NCBI GenBank assembly: GCA_949286295.1
Contig: CASECK010000098.1
Coordinates: forward strand, 1-7,603
Direction of reading: 5' to 3'
DNA length: 7,603 nucleotides
From: an uncultured bacterium
Lineage (GTDB): Bacteria > Bacillota > Clostridia > Oscillospirales > Oscillospiraceae
A model generated the notes under the pieces. The model was not told where the DNA came from and searched no databases. It saw nothing but the letters and a program-made list of their open reading frames with translations. A program made the position numbers and the translations under genes. Of the stretch, positions 1 to 5,822 are shown piece after piece (the stretch's first letter is position 1; every line of letters begins with the position of its first letter).

Positions 1-9
1 ACGAGCCAT
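1..9 (-). CDS. rpsM: Ribosomal protein uS13, first three codons only (partial)
   Basis: Only the start is visible: ATG GCT CGT (M-A-R), which matches the usual bacterial S13 N-terminus (MARIAG...). A GGAGGTG ribosome binding site lies upstream, in the short gap after the rpmJ stop. S13 sits in the 30S head and contacts P-site tRNA and uL5. The call rests mostly on gene order, since rpsM follows rpmJ at the start of the alpha operon in most bacteria. The rest lies beyond the window edge. Confidence 0.7.
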
Positions 10-27
10 TTTTTACAGCACCTCCAA

Positions 28-141
28 TTATCCTTGTCTCTGCTTATGCTTGGGGTTTTCGCAAATTACCATGACTTTGCCCTTGCGCTTGATGACTTTG
101 CACTTCTCGCACATGGGCTTCACGGACGGTCTGACTTTCAT
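28..141 (-). CDS. rpmJ: 50S ribosomal protein bL36, zinc-binding form
   Basis: This 37-residue gene begins MKVRPSVKPMCEKCK and ends with HKQRQG, the length and sequence of bacterial L36. The zinc ligands are all present: C11, C14, C27 and H32 (C-X2-C-X12-C-X4-H), so this is the C+ form rather than the zinc-free paralogue used in zinc starvation. bL36 is a small late-assembling protein of the 50S subunit. An AGGAGGT site (GGAGG at 149-153) stands 7 bases before the ATG. The gene follows infA, but only after a 235-base spacer, far longer than the other gaps here. rpsM starts 18 bases downstream. The identification is secure. Confidence 0.96.
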   Translation of the reverse strand: MKVRPSVKPMCEKCKVIKRKGKVMVICENPKHKQRQG

Positions 142-200
142 GTTAAAACCTCCTATGAATGCCTTGATGGCCCCTCGCCGCCGCGGACTTCCTATCCCTC

Positions 201-221
201 GCCTCTCCCTGTGGGAAAGGC
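201..221 (-). other. RNA hairpin upstream of rpmJ
   Basis: GCCTTTCCC pairs with GGGAGAGGC around an ACA loop in minus-strand RNA, giving nine pairs including one G-U. On the plus strand the same position is a C-A mismatch, so folding favours RNA read in the operon direction. Confidence 0.5.
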
Positions 222-244
222 TCGCTCATTCCGCCGCTCCCACG

Positions 245-263
245 CCAACCCGCCTGCGGCTGG
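245..263 (-). other. Short RNA hairpin in the infA-rpmJ spacer
   Basis: CCAGCC pairs with GGTTGG (six pairs, one of them G-U in minus-strand RNA) around a seven-base loop. As with its neighbour at 201-221, the G-U is allowed only in minus-strand RNA. It is short enough to arise by chance in such GC-rich DNA. Confidence 0.35.
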
Positions 264-279
264 GCTTCGCGCCGGGTCA

Positions 280-296
280 GGCGGCCTGGGGCCGCC
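280..296. repeat. Perfect 7-bp inverted repeat, three-base loop
   Basis: The arms GGCGGCC and GGCCGCC flank a three-base loop. The structure shares two bases with the hairpin at 295-313, so the two could be alternative or closely stacked folds. No T-run follows on either strand. Confidence 0.5.
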
Positions 297-313
297 GTCC
301 CTGCGGGGGACGG
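295..313. repeat. Perfect 7-bp inverted repeat, CCGTCCC/GGGACGG
   Basis: CCGTCCC and GGGACGG pair around a five-base loop. The same two arms recur at 6670-6700, in the other long spacer of this window, there with a 17-base loop. No T-run follows, so it is not an ordinary intrinsic terminator. Confidence 0.5.
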
Positions 314-376
314 GAGTTTAGCGGACCCTGGAAGGCAAGGCTTCCGGGGAAAGCCGGACGGCTCGGTCGTTGATAG

Positions 377-595
377 TTACTTAGAACGCCAGGTGATACG
401 GCCCCGGGTGAGGTCGTAGGGTGACATTTGGATGGTCACCTTGTCCCCGGGCAGGATGCGGATGAAGTTCATGCGCAGCTTGCCGGAGATATGTGCCAGG
501 ATGATATGTCCGTTCCCGATGTCCACATGGAACGTGGTGTTGGGCAGCGCCTCGGTGACGACGCCCTCCAGCTCGATCATATCGTCTTTAGCCAA
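377..595 (-). CDS. infA: Translation initiation factor IF-1
   Basis: The 72-residue product is the standard IF-1 length and a single OB fold. Signature stretches include NGHIILAHISGKLRMNFIRI (28-47), GDKVTI (50-55) and the end SPYDLTRGRITWR (58-70). IF-1 binds the 30S A site and helps IF-2 and IF-3 select initiator tRNA. The start is TTG at 593-595, not ATG; it gives the canonical N-terminus MAKDDMIELEG, and GGAGGG lies about 8 bases upstream inside the preceding gene. The first 8 bases overlap the end of the KOW gene (TTGGCTAA carries both the TTG start and the TAA stop), so translation is probably coupled. The later in-frame ATG (residue 6) would remove conserved residues and has no comparable site. 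Confidence 0.96.
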   Translation of the reverse strand: MAKDDMIELEGVVTEALPNTTFHVDIGNGHIILAHISGKLRMNFIRILPGDKVTIQMSPYDLTRGRITWRSK

Positions 596-872
596 GCGTA
601 AATCCCTCCTTGAAGGCGGCCAGCGCCCTTCTCAATGCCCGGTCGGAGACCGGAGCGCCCTCTTGCAGGCCGCGGATGGCCGGGTGGTGAAACTCGCCCC
701 GGCTGACCACGTCCACATGGCCCAGTTTCTTCCGTTTGGGGGAGGACAGCTTGCGCTGCCTGCCGTTGGCCAGCAGCAGCAGCAGCTCTCCCTGGGCGCC
801 CACCACGCAGAACAGCGCGCCCTTGTCGTGGCCGGCGGTGGAGCGCACAATCCAGCCCGTGCGCTCACTCAT
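588..872 (-). CDS. KOW-domain RNA-binding protein, YbzG/L14e-like
   Basis: This 94-residue protein carries a KOW motif near its start (GWIVRSTAGHDKGALFCVV, 6-24), then a basic segment (GRQRKLSSPKRKKLGHV, 37-53) and a less conserved C-terminal part. It resembles the L14e-like KOW protein encoded between map and infA in many Firmicutes (B. subtilis ybzG occupies this position). A ribosome-associated RNA-binding role is inferred from fold and position; the family's exact function is not established as far as I know. I chose the ATG at 870-872: it has GGAGG nine bases upstream and overlaps the map stop by 8 bases (ATGAGTGA). A longer reading to 938 adds 22 low-complexity residues inside map and is unlikely. 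Its stop overlaps the infA start. Confidence 0.88.
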   Translation of the reverse strand: MSERTGWIVRSTAGHDKGALFCVVGAQGELLLLLANGRQRKLSSPKRKKLGHVDVVSRGEFHHPAIRGLQEGAPVSDRALRRALAAFKEGFTLG

Positions 873-1641
873 AAGCCCCGTCCTCCGTGACGGTGAGAAT
901 TTCCGGCCCCTGCTCGGTGATGAGAATGGTGTTCTCATAGTGAGCGGTGAGAGAGCCGTCCAGGGACACGGTGGTCCACTTGTCGGACAGCACCCTGACC
1001 TGCCAGTCTCCGGCGCACACCATGGGCTCCACCGCGATGGTCATGCCCGGCAGCAGCCTGGGGCCGTGGCCCGCGGGGCCGAAATTGCGCACCTCCGGGG
1101 GTTCGTGGAGCCTGGCGCCCACCCCGTGGCCCACAAAGTCGCGGACCACGGAGAAGCCGTTGCCCTCCACATACTCCTGGACCGCGTGCCCGATGTCGGA
1201 CACCCGGCAGCCCTGGCGGGCGAATTTGACCCCCTCCCAGAAGCTCTGGCGGGTCACTTCAATCAGCCGCAGGGCCTCGCCGCTCACCTGTCCGCAGGGG
1301 TAGGTGGCCGCGCAGTCCCCGTGAAAGCCGCCCAGAAAGGCGCCCACGTCCACGCTGACGATGTCCCCCTCCTTCAGCTTTCGGGGGCCGGGGATGCCGT
1401 GGATGACCTCCTCGTTGACCGAGATACAGGCCGAGCCCGGAAAGCCGCCGTACCCCAGGAAGGAGGGTCTGGCTCCATGGCTTTCGATAAAGCGGCGCAC
1501 CGCCGTATCGATTTCATGGGTGGTGACTCCCGGCCGGATCATGGAACCGGCCAAAGCCCGGGCCTGCGCGGTCAGCCGCCCGGCCCGGCGCATGGCCTCA
1601 ATCTCCCGGGGGGATTTCAGCGAAATCATCTCCAGCGCCAT
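865..1641 (-). CDS. map: Type I methionine aminopeptidase
   Basis: The 258-residue enzyme removes the initiator methionine from nascent proteins in the cytosol. The pita-bread fold metal ligands are all visible: D98 (SVDVG), D109 (FHGD), H172 (GHGVG), E205 (VEPM) and E236 (HYEN). The substrate-contact histidines H81 (EVIHGIP) and H179 (RLHEPP) are present too. The length matches the short type Ia form without an N-terminal zinc extension. The start at 1639-1641 overlaps the adk stop by one base (TAATG), implying coupled translation; GGAGG lies about 13 bases upstream, rather far. Residue 5 is also Met and would give the common MISLKSPREIE start, but has no properly spaced site, so the longer start is preferred. 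The end overlaps the KOW gene. Confidence 0.97.
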   Translation of the reverse strand: MALEMISLKSPREIEAMRRAGRLTAQARALAGSMIRPGVTTHEIDTAVRRFIESHGARPSFLGYGGFPGSACISVNEEVIHGIPGPRKLKEGDIVSVDVGAFLGGFHGDCAATYPCGQVSGEALRLIEVTRQSFWEGVKFARQGCRVSDIGHAVQEYVEGNGFSVVRDFVGHGVGARLHEPPEVRNFGPAGHGPRLLPGMTIAVEPMVCAGDWQVRVLSDKWTTVSLDGSLTAHYENTILITEQGPEILTVTEDGAYE

Positions 1642-2279
1642 TAGAGTCCCAGCGCCTCCATGATGACCCGGGTGGTCCCCTCGATGGTGTCCTGGTTGTC
1701 CACGGGAGTGAGCACGCCCTTGCCCGCGTCGTAGTCCTTCAGCGGCTCGGTCTGCTCGTGGTAGACCTGCAGGCGGCTGCGGACGGTCTCAGCCTTGTCG
1801 TCGGGCCGCTGAATCAGCGCCCCGCCGCAGGCGTCGCACACGCCGGGGACCTTGGGGGGCCTGGCTTTGACGTGGTAGGGCGCGCCGCACTCCCGGCACA
1901 CCCGCCGCCCGGACATCCGCTGCTCAATCTCCTGGTCGGAAATCTCGATGGACAGCACGTGGTCAAAGCGCACCCCCGCGGCGTCCAGCGCCTCGGCCTG
2001 GGCGATGGTGCGGGGCACCCCGTCCAGGATAAAGCCCTCCTGGCAGTCCTCCTGCTCCAGGCGCTGGGCCACGATGCCGATGATGACCTCATCGGGGACC
2101 AGCTTGCCCGCGTCCATATAGGACTTGGCCTCCAGCCCGGTGGGCGTGCCCTCCTGGATGGCGGCGCGGAGGATGTTGCCGGTGGAAATGGTTGGGATTC
2201 CCAGCTTCCGGCTGAGGATCTCGGCCTGGGTCCCTTTGCCTGCGCCGGGCGCGCCCAGCATAATCAGCTTCATACCCAT
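1641..2279 (-). CDS. adk: Adenylate kinase with zinc-type lid
   Basis: The 212-residue enzyme interconverts ATP+AMP and 2 ADP. The P-loop is GAPGAGKGT (9-17), the AMP-binding segment STGNILR (32-38), and the DG-PRT motif is 86-91. The lid carries C128-X2-C131-X16-C148-X2-C151, the four-cysteine structural zinc site of Gram-positive long-type adenylate kinases. The core ends with RPDDKAETVRSRL (158-170). Two positions differ from the commonest form: N35 where Asp is frequent (STGDM) and V88 where Phe is usual (DGFPRT). All catalytic arginines expected in these motifs are in place, so the enzyme should be active. The start at 2277-2279 has GGAGG nine bases upstream; the conventional MKLIMLG start two codons later would be 15 bases away. 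Confidence 0.97.
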   Translation of the reverse strand: MGMKLIMLGAPGAGKGTQAEILSRKLGIPTISTGNILRAAIQEGTPTGLEAKSYMDAGKLVPDEVIIGIVAQRLEQEDCQEGFILDGVPRTIAQAEALDAAGVRFDHVLSIEISDQEIEQRMSGRRVCRECGAPYHVKARPPKVPGVCDACGGALIQRPDDKAETVRSRLQVYHEQTEPLKDYDAGKGVLTPVDNQDTIEGTTRVIMEALGL

Positions 2280-2286
2280 CAGCCGT

Positions 2287-2295
2287 CCCCTCCTT
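2287..2295 (-). promoter_or_regulatory. Ribosome binding site that fixes the adk start
   Basis: AAGGAGGGG overlaps the secY TAA stop. From its GGAGG core (2289-2293) the spacing is 9 bases to the first ATG (MGMKL) and 15 to the second (MKL), favouring the first. Confidence 0.7.
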
Positions 2296-3712
2296 ACTCC
2301 AAGAAGCCCTTGTAGTGGCGCATCAGCATCTGGGCCTCCATCTGCTTGACGGTCTCCAGCGCGACGCCCACCACGATGATTACAGACGTGCCGCCGATGG
2401 CCAGGGAGCTATACCCCACCAGGTTGCCCGTGACGATGGGGGCGATGGCTATCACCGACAGGTACAGCGCGCCGAACATGGTAATCTTGGAGAGTACCTT
2501 GGCGATGAAGTCGGCGGTGGGCTTTCCAGGACGGAAGCCGGGGATGAAACCGCCGTTCTTCTTCAGGTTGTTGGCCACCTCAACGGGGTTGAACTGCATG
2601 GTGGCGTAGAAGTAGCTAAAGCCCACAATCAGCAGGAAGTACAGCACGCTGTAAAAGACCTTGCTGGTGTCGAACAGCCGCATCATGCCGCCGCCGAAGC
2701 CCTCGCTCTCCACCGTCCAGCCCATGAACGCGCCGATGGTGGCGGGCAGGGAGGCGATGGACTGGGCAAAGATGATGGGCATGACGCCGCTCATGTTCAC
2801 CTTCATGGGGATGTGGGTGGACTGGCCGCCGTACATCTTCCGGCCCACCACCCGCTTGGCATACTGTACCGGCAGGCGGCGCTCGGCGTTGGAGATGAAC
2901 ACGATGAAGACGACCAGCGCCAGCAGGCCGATGACGATGACCGGCAGAATGGCCGGATGCAGGGCCATGGATTGCAGGGCCTGCACCTGCTCGGCAGCCT
3001 GCTCGGCGGCCTGCTCGGCGCTCAGGCCGGCGTTGGTCAGGCTCTCGGTCAGCCCCTCCACCGTGACCGCCCCGCTGTTCAGGGAGTTCCAGGTGCTCAC
3101 CCCGGAGATGGAGTCGCTGACCATCTGGGGGAAGCGGGAGACGATACCGGCAAACAGGATGACGGAGATTCCGTTGCCAATGCCAAACTCGGTAATCTGC
3201 TCACCCAGCCACATCAGGAAGGCAGAGCCGGCGGTGAAGGACAGCACGATGACGACCCCCACCCACGCGCCGGGCAGGGTCCCGCCGTCCACCAGGTTAT
3301 ACCGGCTGACCAGGGAGTAGTAGCCGAAGCCCTGGAGCAGGGCGATGGCCACGGTGGTATACCGGGTGATGGAGGCGATCTTCTTGCGGCCCTCCTCGCC
3401 GCCCTCCTTGGCCAGCCGCTCCAGCGCGGGGATGGCCACGGTCAGCAGCTGGATGATGATGGAGCTGTTGATATAGGGCTGGATAGACAGGGCAAACACC
3501 GTCGCCATGGAGAAAGCCGAGCCGTTCATGGCGCTCATCAGGCCCAGGATGGTGCCGCTCTGAGCCCGGAGATACTCCTCCAGGGCGTGGGCGTCGATAT
3601 AGGGCACCGGGATGGCGGACCCCAGACGGAAGATGAGCAGCGCCATGATGGTGAACAAAATCTTCTTGCGCAGCTCAGGCACCTTCCACGCGTTGCGGAC
3701 TGTCTCGATCAT
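2294..3712 (-). CDS. secY: Protein translocase channel subunit SecY
   Basis: SecY is the ten-helix channel of the SecYEG complex in the plasma membrane. Family features are clear: a short cytosolic N-terminus, TM1 (about 17-36), the plug region (57-70), QPYINSSIIIQLL (78-90), GEQITEFGIGNGIS (170-183), the C4 loop AKRVVGRKMYGGQ (285-297) and the C5 loop GGFIPGFRPG (387-396) with the conserved arginine R394, important for SecA and ribosome use. The protein has 472 residues against the usual 420-440. The excess sits at about 203-252, between TM5 and TM6, a loop on the outer face, and includes AEQAAEQAAEQ (232-242) encoded by a tandem DNA repeat. The frame is intact. The start is one base after the rplO stop, with GGAGG nine bases before it inside rplO. 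adk follows after 14 bases. Confidence 0.97.
   Translation of the reverse strand: MIETVRNAWKVPELRKKILFTIMALLIFRLGSAIPVPYIDAHALEEYLRAQSGTILGLMSAMNGSAFSMATVFALSIQPYINSSIIIQLLTVAIPALERLAKEGGEEGRKKIASITRYTTVAIALLQGFGYYSLVSRYNLVDGGTLPGAWVGVVIVLSFTAGSAFLMWLGEQITEFGIGNGISVILFAGIVSRFPQMVSDSISGVSTWNSLNSGAVTVEGLTESLTNAGLSAEQAAEQAAEQVQALQSMALHPAILPVIVIGLLALVVFIVFISNAERRLPVQYAKRVVGRKMYGGQSTHIPMKVNMSGVMPIIFAQSIASLPATIGAFMGWTVESEGFGGGMMRLFDTSKVFYSVLYFLLIVGFSYFYATMQFNPVEVANNLKKNGGFIPGFRPGKPTADFIAKVLSKITMFGALYLSVIAIAPIVTGNLVGYSSLAIGGTSVIIVVGVALETVKQMEAQMLMRHYKGFLE
2986..3021 (-). repeat. Three 12-base tandem units inside secY
   Basis: Three near-identical 12-base units (plus-strand CCTGCTCGGCRS) encode AEQA-AEQA-AEQ in the SecY TM5-TM6 loop. 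Each unit is four codons, so gain or loss of a unit keeps the frame. Confidence 0.85.
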
Positions 3713-3713
3713 T

Positions 3714-4154
3714 TCAGATCACCTCCGCCTTACCACCTGCAGCTTCAATCTTTTCCTTGGCCGAGGCGGAGAAGGCGGAAGCCCGGACGGTCAGCTTCTT
3801 GCCCAGGGAGCCGTTGCCCAGAATCTTAACGCCGTACTCGCACTTGGACAGCACGCCCTTTTCCAGCAACGCCTGGGCGTCCACCACGGCGCCGTCCTCA
3901 AACTTCTCCAGCGCGGAGACGTTGACGGCCTCCAGAGGCTTGGCAAAAATGTTGTGGAAGCCGCGCTTGGGCAGCCGGCGGGCCAGGGGCATCTGGCCGC
4001 CCTCAAAGCCCACGCGCACGCCGCCGCCAGAGCGGGCCCACTGGCCCTTGTGTCCGCGGCCGGCGGTCTTGCCGTTGCCGGAACCGGCGCCGCGGCCCTT
4101 GCGGTAGGCCTTGGTGTTGGAGCCGGCGGCGGGGGAAAGTTCATGCAGATTCAT
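3714..4154 (-). CDS. rplO: 50S ribosomal protein uL15
   Basis: The 146-residue product has the L15 layout: an extended glycine- and arginine-rich N-terminal tail (GRGAGSGNGKTAGRGHKGQ, 20-38) that threads into 23S rRNA, the conserved FEGGQMPLARRLPKRGF (50-66), and a compact C-terminal domain ending AAGGKAEVI. uL15 acts late in 50S assembly. AAGGAGG lies 8 bases before the ATG, in the 16-base gap after rpmD. The end of the gene contains the secY ribosome binding site, and its TGA is one base from the secY ATG, so the two are probably coupled. Nothing is unusual. Confidence 0.97.
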   Translation of the reverse strand: MNLHELSPAAGSNTKAYRKGRGAGSGNGKTAGRGHKGQWARSGGGVRVGFEGGQMPLARRLPKRGFHNIFAKPLEAVNVSALEKFEDGAVVDAQALLEKGVLSKCEYGVKILGNGSLGKKLTVRASAFSASAKEKIEAAGGKAEVI

Positions 4155-4170
4155 TTCTCACGCCTCCTTC

Positions 4171-4353
4171 TTACTTTTCCTCGGACACCTGGAGCAGGTA
4201 GCCGATGTGGGCGATTTTGCCCCGGGTAGCCGCGTTATCGGGCTGCACGGTGGTGTCGCCAATCTTGCGCAGGCCCAGGGCCTCGGCGGTCGCCTTGTGC
4301 TTGGCGATGCGGCCGTTCAGGCTCTTGACCAGCTTGATGTTCAAATTAGCCAT
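4171..4353 (-). CDS. rpmD: 50S ribosomal protein uL30
   Basis: This 60-residue protein has the bacterial L30 pattern: LNIKLVKSLNGR (4-15), then ATAEALGLRKIGDTTVQPDN (21-40), and the end GKIAHIGYLLQVSEE (45-59). L30 is a small single-domain protein of the 50S subunit, and its place between rpsE and rplO is the standard one. A GAGGAGG site stands 8 bases before the ATG, in the 13-base gap after rpsE. Intact and ordinary. Confidence 0.96.
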   Translation of the reverse strand: MANLNIKLVKSLNGRIAKHKATAEALGLRKIGDTTVQPDNAATRGKIAHIGYLLQVSEEK

Positions 4354-4366
4354 TGTTCAGCCCTCC

Positions 4367-4867
4367 TCAACCCAGGATCTGGTCCACGCTCTTGCCGCGC
4401 ACGCGGGCCACTTCCTCGGGGGTGCGCAGGGACTTCAGCCCCTCGAAGGTGGCGGAGACCACGTTCTGCGGATTGTTGGAGCGCAGGCACTTGGTGCGGA
4501 TGTCCTTGATGCCGATGGCCTCCATCACGGCACGGACGGGGCCGCCGGCGATGACGCCGGTACCGGCGGCGGCAGGCTTCATCAGCACCCGGCCGGCGCC
4601 GAACTCGCCAATCACCTCGTGGGGGATAGTGGTGCCCGACAGGGACACGGTAATCAGGTTCTTCTTGGCCTCCTCGATGCCCTTGCGGATGGCCTCGGGG
4701 ACCTCGGCGGCCTTACCCAGGCCGAAGCCCACCCGGCCCTTCTCGTCGCCCACCACCATCAGGGCGGAGAACTTGGCCACGCGGCCGCCCTTGACGGTCT
4801 TGGAAACACGGTTGAGGTAGACCAGCTTTTCCACAAACTCGCTGGGCTCTCTTTCAAATCTTGCCAT
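4367..4867 (-). CDS. rpsE: 30S ribosomal protein uS5
   Basis: The 166-residue product is a full-length S5. The N-terminal dsRNA-binding-like domain includes the loop SKTVKGGRVAKF (22-33), where spectinomycin resistance changes arise in other bacteria; no such change is evident. GDEKGRVGFGLGKA (40-53), then GAGRVLMKPAAAGTGVIAGG (90-109) and the NNPQNVVSAT segment (131-140) follow. S5 lies near the mRNA entry channel and affects decoding accuracy. Its GGAGGAGG site lies about 9 bases before the ATG; rplR ends 18 bases upstream and rpmD starts 13 bases downstream. Confidence 0.97.
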   Translation of the reverse strand: MARFEREPSEFVEKLVYLNRVSKTVKGGRVAKFSALMVVGDEKGRVGFGLGKAAEVPEAIRKGIEEAKKNLITVSLSGTTIPHEVIGEFGAGRVLMKPAAAGTGVIAGGPVRAVMEAIGIKDIRTKCLRSNNPQNVVSATFEGLKSLRTPEEVARVRGKSVDQILG

Positions 4868-4885
4868 TTGTTCTTTCCTCCTCCC

Positions 4886-5245
4886 TTAGAACTGCAGGCC
4901 GCCCTCGCGGGCGCCCTCGGCCAGAGCCTTCACGCGGCCATGGTAGACATAGCCGCCGCGGTCAAAGACCACGCTCTGGATGCCCTTGGCCCGGGCACGC
5001 TCGGCCACGGTGACGCCCACCTGCTTGGCGGCGTCGGTCTTGGTGCCCTCGCAGGAGAAGTCCTTCTCCAGGGAAGAAGCGGAGACCAGGGTCACGCCGT
5101 TGACATCGTCGATAATCTGGGCGTAGATGTTGGTCTCGCTGCGGAACACGTTGAGACGGGGGCGCTCGGGCGTGCCGGAAATCTTAGCACGCACGCGCTT
5201 GTGGCGCTTGATGCGCTGAGAACGGGTATCGGGTCTGTTGATCAT
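4886..5245 (-). CDS. rplR: 50S ribosomal protein uL18 (5S rRNA-binding)
   Basis: This 119-residue protein has a basic N-terminus (RSQRIKRHKRVRAK, 8-21), the conserved GTPERPRLNVFRS (24-36), and the family end VVFDRGGYVYHGRVKALAEG (92-111) closing with GLQF. uL18 binds 5S rRNA together with uL5, also encoded here, to build the central protuberance of the 50S subunit. An AAGGAGG site lies about 10 bases before the ATG in the 17-base gap after rplF. The start gives MINRPDTRSQ rather than a longer tail, in line with the short N-termini seen in this family. Confidence 0.97.
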   Translation of the reverse strand: MINRPDTRSQRIKRHKRVRAKISGTPERPRLNVFRSETNIYAQIIDDVNGVTLVSASSLEKDFSCEGTKTDAAKQVGVTVAERARAKGIQSVVFDRGGYVYHGRVKALAEGAREGGLQF

Positions 5246-5262
5246 TGTGGCACACCTCCTTC

Positions 5263-5808
5263 TTACTTCTTGGCGCCGGTCTTACCAGCCTTGCGGCGGA
5301 TGACCTCGTCGGTATACTTGATGCCCTTGCCCTTATACGGCTCGGGGGGCCGCTTCTCGCGGACCTCGGCGGCAAACTGGCCCACCGCCTGCTTGTCGCA
5401 GCCGTGGATGATAATCTTGTTGGGGCCGGGCACCTCGATGGTGATGCCGGGAATCTCCTCCACCACGACCTGGTGGGAGAAGCCCAGATTCATCACCAGC
5501 TTATTGCCCTCCTTGGCCACGCGGTAGCCCACGCCGTTGACGTCCAGCTCCTTCTTGTAGCCCTCGGTGACGCCCACCACCATATTGTGAATCAGCGTCC
5601 GGGTCAGGCCGTGCAGGGCGCGGTTCTCCTTGGCGTCGTTGGGACGGGTGACGTGCAGCACGCCGTCCTCCATGGCGATGGCCATATTGGGATTAAACTG
5701 CTCCGTCAGCGTGCCCTTGGGGCCCTTGACGGTGACAACGTTGTTGTCCTCTACCTTGATCTCCACTCCGGCGGGAATGGCGATAGGAGCTCTACCAATT
5801 CTCGACAT
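5263..5808 (-). CDS. rplF: 50S ribosomal protein uL6
   Basis: The 181-residue product begins MSRIGRAPIAIPAGV and contains the two tandem L6 domains; the C-terminal one carries the family signature PPEPYKGKGIKY (154-165). uL6 binds 23S rRNA near the sarcin-ricin loop and the factor-binding site. A ribosome binding site (GGAGGG) precedes the ATG within the 14-base gap after rpsH. The C-terminus is short and basic (RRKAGKTGAKK). Intact, normal length. Confidence 0.97.
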   Translation of the reverse strand: MSRIGRAPIAIPAGVEIKVEDNNVVTVKGPKGTLTEQFNPNMAIAMEDGVLHVTRPNDAKENRALHGLTRTLIHNMVVGVTEGYKKELDVNGVGYRVAKEGNKLVMNLGFSHQVVVEEIPGITIEVPGPNKIIIHGCDKQAVGQFAAEVREKRPPEPYKGKGIKYTDEVIRRKAGKTGAKK

Positions 5809-5822
5809 TCCTATAACCCTCC

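Larger units (their letters stand above)
142..376. other. Non-coding, hairpin-rich spacer between infA and rpmJ
   Basis: No convincing gene is present; open frames across it lack ribosome binding sites and resemble no known protein. The spacer is very GC-rich and holds at least four short hairpins (201-221, 245-263, 280-296, 295-313), plus a near-palindrome at 352-363 around CCGTCCGG. I found no convincing sigma-A promoter on the minus strand and no hairpin followed by a T-run, so neither a new transcript start nor an intrinsic terminator is shown. It ends with the rpmJ ribosome binding site. It could be a cis-acting leader for rpmJ-rpsM, a processing site or an inserted GC-rich repeat; the sequence alone does not decide. 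Confidence 0.6.

Noticed and set aside
34..373. Plus-strand frames of 95 and 107 codons over rpmJ and the infA-rpmJ spacer
   Set aside because: They cover rpmJ in antisense and low-complexity GC-rich DNA, with no ribosome binding site or recognisable product.
873..938. N-terminal extension of the KOW protein by 22 residues
   Set aside because: The extension lies inside map and is low-complexity Ser/Arg/Pro; the internal ATG at 870-872 has a well-spaced GGAGG and gives the family's usual start.
736..1644. Plus-strand open frame (302 codons) opposite map and the KOW gene
   Set aside because: A shadow of map, whose five metal ligands confirm the minus strand as coding.
2315..3829. Long plus-strand open frame (504 codons) opposite secY
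   Set aside because: It is antisense to an unmistakable secY, is rich in His, Gly, Asp and Gln as expected from the reverse of GC-rich membrane-protein codons, and has no recognisable domain.
4205..5527. Plus-strand open frame (440 codons) opposite rpmD, rpsE, rplR and rplF
   Set aside because: It crosses four intact ribosomal-protein genes on the other strand and has the same shadow composition.
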